Assembly (NCBI GenBank): GCA_964409335.1
Contig: CAYPCW010000048.1
Location: 1 to 17,453 of the forward strand
Direction of reading: 5' to 3'
DNA from: JABMOW01 sp964409335
GTDB taxonomy: Bacteria > Fidelibacterota > Marinisomatia > SCGC-AAA003-L08 > JACNLC01
Length of the DNA: 17,453 nucleotides
Shown here: piece by piece, positions 15,801 through 17,453 of the stretch
How the letters are laid out: each line of letters opens with the position of its first letter
How positions within the stretch are numbered: the first letter of the stretch is position 1
Notes under the pieces: generated by a model
What the model was told of the DNA's origin: nothing
What the model saw: only the letters and a program-made list of their open reading frames with translations
Databases searched by the model: none
Position numbers and translations under genes: made by a program

Positions 15801-17453
15801 CCGGTAAATGACCGGCCTGTGATCACCTCGACTGCCGGAACCATCGCCAGAACATCAGAAGAATATTCTTATCAGGTGGTAGCGACGGATGTGGATGACG
15901 TCAACCTGACTTATGCACTTTCGAATGCGCCTGCCGGAATGACGATTTCCGGTTCCGGATTGATTACATGGTCCCCTTCACTCGGAACATTTACCTCCGG
16001 GTCGGTAACTATTACGGTAAGCGATGCTATGCCGTTATCTGCTACTCAGACATTTATCGTGACGGTTTATCAGGTGGATTGTGCCGGCGTGGACAATGGT
16101 TCTGCCTTCTATGACGACTGCGGGGTATGTTCAGGAGGAACCTCCGGCCATATCGCCAATAGCGATCAGGATTGCAACGGCGACTGTTTTGGCGAAGCTG
16201 CCGAAGATGATTGCGGCGTTTGCTCCGGTGGAAATTCCGAACACGAAGCCGGTTCGGATATTGACTGTGCCGGTATCTGTTTCGGAACTGCCGCAGAAGA
16301 CGATTGCGGCGTCTGCTCCGGCGGAACCACATCTCATGTGGCCGATAGTGATATCGATTGTAATGAAGATTGTTTTGGAACCGCTGCCGAAGACGAATGT
16401 GGCGAGTGCTCCGGTGGGAATTCCGGGCATTCCGCCAATGCCGACCAGGATTGTAATGGCGATTGTTTTGGAACCGCTGCCATTGATAATTGCGGGGTTT
16501 GTGCAGATGGAAATACCGGGCTTGTGCCCAATGCAGACGACATTGGCTGCGGCTGTTTCGAAGATGCAGCTCAGCCATACTGTTCTGATGTAGATTCCGA
16601 TGGATTTGGTGATCCCGCCTCTGAAACCGATTATTGTGCCGCGGACATTCCTGACGGGTGGGTGACCGACTGCTCTGATGCAAGCCCGACAGGTGGATTA
16701 TTGATCTCATATGGCGATCTGGATATCAGCGGGACCGAAAGTGCAACGGTGGCAATCAACTACAGTACAGATGTTGATATTTATGCCCTTGTCTTTACGG
16801 CGAGCGGATTGAATTTCACCGGTGTAACCCCTGGGTCAGGATTGTCCGGACTTTCTGCAGGGGTGATCGGAAATCGAATTACTGTATCTTCTGACAACAA
16901 TATTTCAGCTATTCTTGCGGGTGTGGGAACATTGGTTACATTAACATTCGATTACAGCTATAGCGATGATGTTACATCCTGTCTTGTCATAGAAGATGCC
17001 TTTGGTCCCGATTTATCTACGCCTGATACGTTTGTGGGAGATTGCTTAACGGTTCCTCAACCTCCCTACGATTGTTTTGATATACCCAACGGCACAGCCG
17101 TCAATGATGAATGCGGTGACTGTAACGGACCGGGTGTAACAGAATTCTGGGAAGATTCAGATGACGACGGACTGGGATTTGGTGATAGTCAATTATATTG
17201 TGGTACCGACACCAATATTCCTACCGTTCCCGATGGATGGGTAGCTAATTCTGATGATGTATGTCCTAACGATTCTGATAATGACATTGACGGTGACGAA
17301 GTATGTGGAAACGTGGATAATTGTCCTGCCGAACCCAATGTAGATCAATCCGACCTGGACGATGACAATATCGGTGATGTCTGTGACGCATGTCCTAACG
17401 ATCCCGATAACGACTCGGACAATGACGGAGTATGTGGCGACGTGGATAACTGT
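9888..17453 (+). CDS. Giant secreted modular surface protein (3' truncated, at least 2522 residues)
   Basis: One frame stays open from ATG 9888 to the window end without a stop. Residues 1-20 form a signal peptide (basic MLNR, then a hydrophobic core). Order: three copies of an unassigned ~175-residue module (about 22-197, 303-477, 478-654); a GCTDTGACNFDD motif and DCAGVCDG cassettes (200-301); a second Cys-rich block (656-766); a cohesin-like candidate (767-885); a third Cys-rich block (886-1008); eleven cadherin/Ig-like domains (1009-2063); a five-unit 31-residue Cys repeat (from about 2077); a second cohesin-like candidate (2271-2389); and thrombospondin type 3-like Asp repeats to the edge. 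Composition is very rich in Asp, Asn, Thr and Gly, which suggests calcium-dependent stability outside the cell. No catalytic domain is visible. An adhesin or cell-surface scaffold is the likely role. Export by T9SS is inferred from the related upstream protein; the C-terminus is not in view. Confidence 0.93.
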   Translation, partial: MLNRLYSCLSVVLITAIGFTQFNPVVNYDLGNPYEGQMSDLTFSVSQQPLETDMSEFTIVTDGGAFDFNNWEIDQTIGTGSGTFDFGETIVDLELTVFQMPDAATVNAVATITSSNSEEYPVGANAGGVVLRNTETGVSIWIVSPGEAGTTTNGYTSSLTIIGYTCPIGAGSVAFDGTFTSELNDVVTVGGAVDILPVLGCTDTGACNFDDSATQDDGSCLYNDCAGVCDGDAIEDCAGECNGDAIEDCAGVCDGTFVTDECADCVDPEDFNGAMDCAGVCDGTSYVDDCGACDDNPANDCYFDPSAEYSLSFPYESLPSDFTVEVSQTQYQTDLQEFTIATDGGSFDFSGLNSGDVIGSGAGIFDQGATNVEIEITYDSMADANSINAIATITGSNSPEYPVGSASGMMLANTVSGIVMVVVSPPEEGLTTVGYTSSMTITIFVCPAQMTTLNVEGVFTSELGDTATISDQLTVFTFDPTIEFSWANDAQGEVSDFTFTVTQDPSEIDMGSILLNGNKGQFLPNTVQVGDIIGAGTSNFDNGATIVSYELTIESIVNFNTIYTVATITASSSHEYEVGESAGGFVLSNLSGGTWSIEVASPGDEGYTTAGYTSDITIQDLFRNPSSSPMTIATTFTSELGNVVNDEDDIIYNSYDCAGVPNGPNYEDSCGVCDDNPENDDADMDCAGVCFGDHVIDECEDCVLPGDFNGADQGCGCDEPAPVDYCSDFDGDGSGKLQTEVPYCAGDTVPDGWVANCTDAHDDGETNVYFGSYTNTTPDHGSVNVRYQSDVDVYGFQFTVSGITLIAGGASGDPAFAVDASVITGNVIGFSFSGAFLPAGNGILATLQYEYAPTADACLSNAIISGAPGHVPFVTIGGCLTITAPPLGCDDVYNSGLVPDDCGVCDGGNADNLGCGCFLPGPVEFYYDSDGDGSGYGTPQSFCDGSEPANWVPGDDDPEPECATNDTDDCGVCAGGNAGLDTNGDCCEPSEIDDCGICSGDGSSCNTPVAGNQDVVTDENTPVTFDLNASDPTGDNLIDLNLISQPLHGSIEFTTGLTISVTYTPDSGVYGEDQFTYTVTDGIYLSNEATVSITINSVNDVPTALSYPVILFEDFSISVVLIGYDTDTADELLTFDITANPSHGILTPYGRAFSSYVYTPDANYNGPDSFQYTVSDDESTSDVATISLTINPVNDLPVITDQSSLSTDEDTPLEITPGDLTVTDADNDYPDDFTLTVLSGSNYTVNGAVITPRINYFGFLTVPVKVYDGVNFSNTFNLSVQVFSVNDSPVANTDSYAATEDTQLTVSASQGVRVNDTDVDGPSLSVAVNSNPGHGALNLNTNGGFTYNPDANYFGADSFIYTLSDGAGGSSNGTVNISVTPVNDPPTAQPAAFSLASENPNDFHFTLGVNDPDGEIVSIIFAPWSQPFLGGSITPDPGVQYGFIYDNTGNTANINAILYRAQDGMNAQSTTKLVWFSDIPGALREVSRALTAHDDAVILDEDGALVITLVATDFIDDISGASIFTSSASHGALDDPVLDAESSNANLQLWTVNYTPNADYAGTDSFTFTVNGSATGTIGITVNNVNDAPVISGIANHNMNEGSEYGYNVDATDIDATDILSFSLVISPDGMVIDAGTGLISGWTPGNDDVGDHTIQVRVTDNGTVPNPLSADFTYTVTVDNVNDAPAISDQAEISTPEETALTLTLGDLVVSDVDNIYPDDFSLTVGAGTNYTVNGAVITPAVDFNGDLSIPVSVNDGTDDSDEFVLTVSVTAVNDAPVLSAITTPSAVDEDGANVTFTVAPTDVDAGSILNVSISVSNATLFPAGSYSVDVPDGSSGSTRTITLNPANDKNGTSVVIVIVTDGEEVSSQQTTVTVNAVNDAPVLAAVGNKSTQEDRSKIVTLTATDIDNNVSSLQFSVIGGGPSTVNPSVAGNVVTFTPALNYNGTVSFTIAVADPSFAFDTEVIQFTVTPVNDRPVITSTAGTIARTSEEYSYQVVATDVDDVNLTYALSNAPAGMTISGSGLITWSPSLGTFTSGSVTITVSDAMPLSATQTFIVTVYQVDCAGVDNGSAFYDDCGVCSGGTSGHIANSDQDCNGDCFGEAAEDDCGVCSGGNSEHEAGSDIDCAGICFGTAAEDDCGVCSGGTTSHVADSDIDCNEDCFGTAAEDECGECSGGNSGHSANADQDCNGDCFGTAAIDNCGVCADGNTGLVPNADDIGCGCFEDAAQPYCSDVDSDGFGDPASETDYCAADIPDGWVTDCSDASPTGGLLISYGDLDISGTESATVAINYSTDVDIYALVFTASGLNFTGVTPGSGLSGLSAGVIGNRITVSSDNNISAILAGVGTLVTLTFDYSYSDDVTSCLVIEDAFGPDLSTPDTFVGDCLTVPQPPYDCFDIPNGTAVNDECGDCNGPGVTEFWEDSDDDGLGFGDSQLYCGTDTNIPTVPDGWVANSDDVCPNDSDNDIDGDEVCGNVDNCPAEPNVDQSDLDDDNIGDVCDACPNDPDNDSDNDGVCGDVDNC
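10074..10080 (+). repeat. Seven-G tract inside the giant gene
   Basis: A run of 7 G encodes G63-G64 and the first base of A65 in copy 1 of the N-terminal module. It is one of two long G runs in the first 400 bases of the gene. Confidence 0.9.
10265..10272 (+). repeat. Eight-G tract inside the giant gene
   Basis: A run of 8 G spans codons A126-G127-G128-V129. It is the longest G run I noticed in the window. Runs of this kind can slip during replication and shift the frame; here the frame is intact. Confidence 0.9.
10557..10649 (+). repeat. 36-base tandem repeat coding DCAGVCDGDAIE
   Basis: Units start at 10557, 10593 and 10629. Units 1 and 2 are full (DCAGVCDGDAIE, DCAGECNGDAIE); unit 3 (DCAGVCDG) then runs into the direct repeat shared with the window start. 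The near-identical DNA indicates recent duplication. Confidence 0.88.
10639..10728 (+). repeat. Direct repeat copy 2 (partner at 1-90)
   Basis: See the copy at the window start: same orientation, same reading phase, about 7 mismatches in 90 bases by eye. The two copies bracket the whole pyrG-argF block. Confidence 0.85.
12057..12179 (+). repeat. MopE-like Asp-rich motif, copy 1
   Basis: The pattern is Y-C-S-D-F-D-G-D-G-S-G, about 15 residues, then Y-C-A-G and P-D-G-W-V-A-N-C-T-D. It resembles the MopE-type metal-binding motif (aromatic, D-x-D-G-D-G-x-G, Cys, P-x-G-[YW]-V, then D). Equivalent copies lie at 12657-12780, 16578-16690 and 17142-17262. Metal binding is inferred from the acidic DxDGDG loop. 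Confidence 0.6.
12186..12539 (+). other. Cohesin-like beta-sandwich candidate 1
   Basis: About 118 residues with the strand pattern VNVRYQSDVDVYGFQFTVSGI, GNVIGFSFSGAFLPAGNGILATLQYEY, CLSNAIISG and a closing GGCLTI. A second copy with the same landmarks is at 16698-17054. The pattern (a membrane-like 'YGFQF' strand, a turn, then 'ILATLxY') resembles cohesin domains, which pair with dockerins, but I cannot confirm the family by eye. Confidence 0.5.
12657..12780 (+). repeat. MopE-like Asp-rich motif, copy 2
   Basis: It reads EFYYDSDGDGSGYGTPQSFC, then PANWVPGDDDPEPEC. The DSDGDGSGYG loop is the closest of the four copies to the canonical MopE-type pattern. Confidence 0.62.
12912..16076 (+). 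repeat. Eleven tandem cadherin/Ig-like domains with VND linkers
   Basis: Residues about 1009-2063. The domains are 85-110 residues each, mostly starting with [AP]P[VAI]xxxx and an E[DE] strand. They have 'DxDxxx' calcium-type turns, 'YTPxxxYxGxDSFxYTVxDG' cores and an ending SVTxVND. Nine of the ten junctions carry a VND linker. Domain 5 (about 14041-14370) lacks it and has an atypical Trp-containing sequence. Domains 3 and 8 share the motif NYTVNGAVITP, so they may derive from one duplication. Such arrays form long calcium-stiffened stalks in large bacterial adhesins. Confidence 0.85.
16116..16580 (+). repeat. Five-unit tandem repeat with an exact 93-base period
   Basis: The D/E/N-C-G-[VE]-C box starts at 16116, 16209, 16302, 16395 and 16488, exactly 93 bases (31 residues) apart with no indels. 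Each unit has DDCGVCSGG, a short variable stretch, then D[QI]DC[NA]GDCFG[TE]AAED. Each unit carries four cysteines, which suggests two disulfides per unit in the oxidising cell exterior. The fifth unit is more divergent at its end (GCGCFED). Confidence 0.92.
16578..16690 (+). repeat. MopE-like Asp-rich motif, copy 3
   Basis: It reads YCSDVDSDGFGDPASETDYC, then PDGWVTDCSD, with the same spacing as copy 1. It stands directly before cohesin-like candidate 2, just as copy 1 stands directly before candidate 1. Confidence 0.58.
16698..17054 (+). other. Cohesin-like beta-sandwich candidate 2
   Basis: About 119 residues that share with candidate 1 the landmarks VAINYSTDVDIYALVFTASG, an AGVGTLVTLTFDYSYSDD strand, SCLVIEDA and a closing VGDCLTV. 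Sequence similarity outside these landmarks is weak. The family assignment is tentative. Confidence 0.5.
17142..17262 (+). repeat. MopE-like Asp-rich motif, copy 4
   Basis: It reads EFWEDSDDDGLGFGDSQLYC, then VPDGWVANSDDVC. It leads straight into the thrombospondin type 3-like repeats. Confidence 0.58.
17250..17453 (+). repeat. Thrombospondin type 3-like calcium-binding repeats (continuing past the window)
   Basis: The box C-P-N-D-[SP]-D-N-D starts at 17262 and 17391 (129-base period). Between them lie CGNVDNCP, QSDLDDDNIGDVCD and similar Asp loops. The spacing of Asp and Cys is that of thrombospondin type 3 repeats, each loop of which binds calcium. The array is cut by the window end. Confidence 0.82.

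Noticed and set aside
16116..16580. CRISPR-like regular spacing
   Set aside because: The 93-base period is fully coding, the whole unit is conserved rather than only short repeats, and there are no cas genes.

Overview
The window most resembles a didermic bacterium of the Fibrobacterota-Chlorobiota-Bacteroidota (FCB) superphylum. Candidatus Neomarinimicrobiota (SAR406) or a close relative is my best guess. The pointers are a type IX secretion (T9SS)-style C-terminal sorting domain with a YPNPFNP motif, very large secreted proteins with 'DCAGVCDG' cysteine-rich cassettes, and an LPS export/KDO gene cluster. The phylum is inference; no rRNA gene is present.

Layout. (1) 1-1361: 3' end of a secreted cysteine-rich protein with two GWNW modules and a T9SS-type sorting domain, followed by a strong intrinsic terminator. 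(2) 1637-9600: a co-directional housekeeping block: pyrG (CTP synthase), kdsC (KDO-8-P phosphatase), an lptC-like lipoprotein gene with a TTG start, lptB, rpoN (sigma-54), hslV, hslU and an ornithine carbamoyltransferase gene (argF type). Several junctions overlap by 1-4 bases, so lptB-rpoN-hslV-hslU looks translationally coupled. CTP from PyrG and KDO from the KdsC step are both needed for CMP-KDO, and LptB/LptC export the finished LPS, so the first half is an LPS supply and export unit. (3) 9601-9887: an AT-rich leader with two inverted repeats. (4) 9888-17453: one uninterrupted reading frame of at least 2522 codons that runs off the end of the window. It encodes a giant secreted modular protein.

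Architecture of the giant protein: signal peptide; three copies of a ~175-residue module I cannot assign; cysteine-rich cassettes; two cohesin-like beta-sandwich candidates; eleven tandem cadherin/Ig-like domains, most joined by a 'VND' linker; a five-unit repeat with an exact 93-base period; four MopE-like Asp-rich motifs; and thrombospondin type 3-like calcium-binding repeats at the window edge. Its C-terminus, presumably with a sorting domain, lies outside the window.

I found no defence system, transposase, integrase, CRISPR array, tRNA or rRNA. The unusual content is the pair of related giant surface proteins on either side of an essential housekeeping block. They share a near-identical ~90-base cassette in direct orientation. 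The triplicated module has no family I can name.
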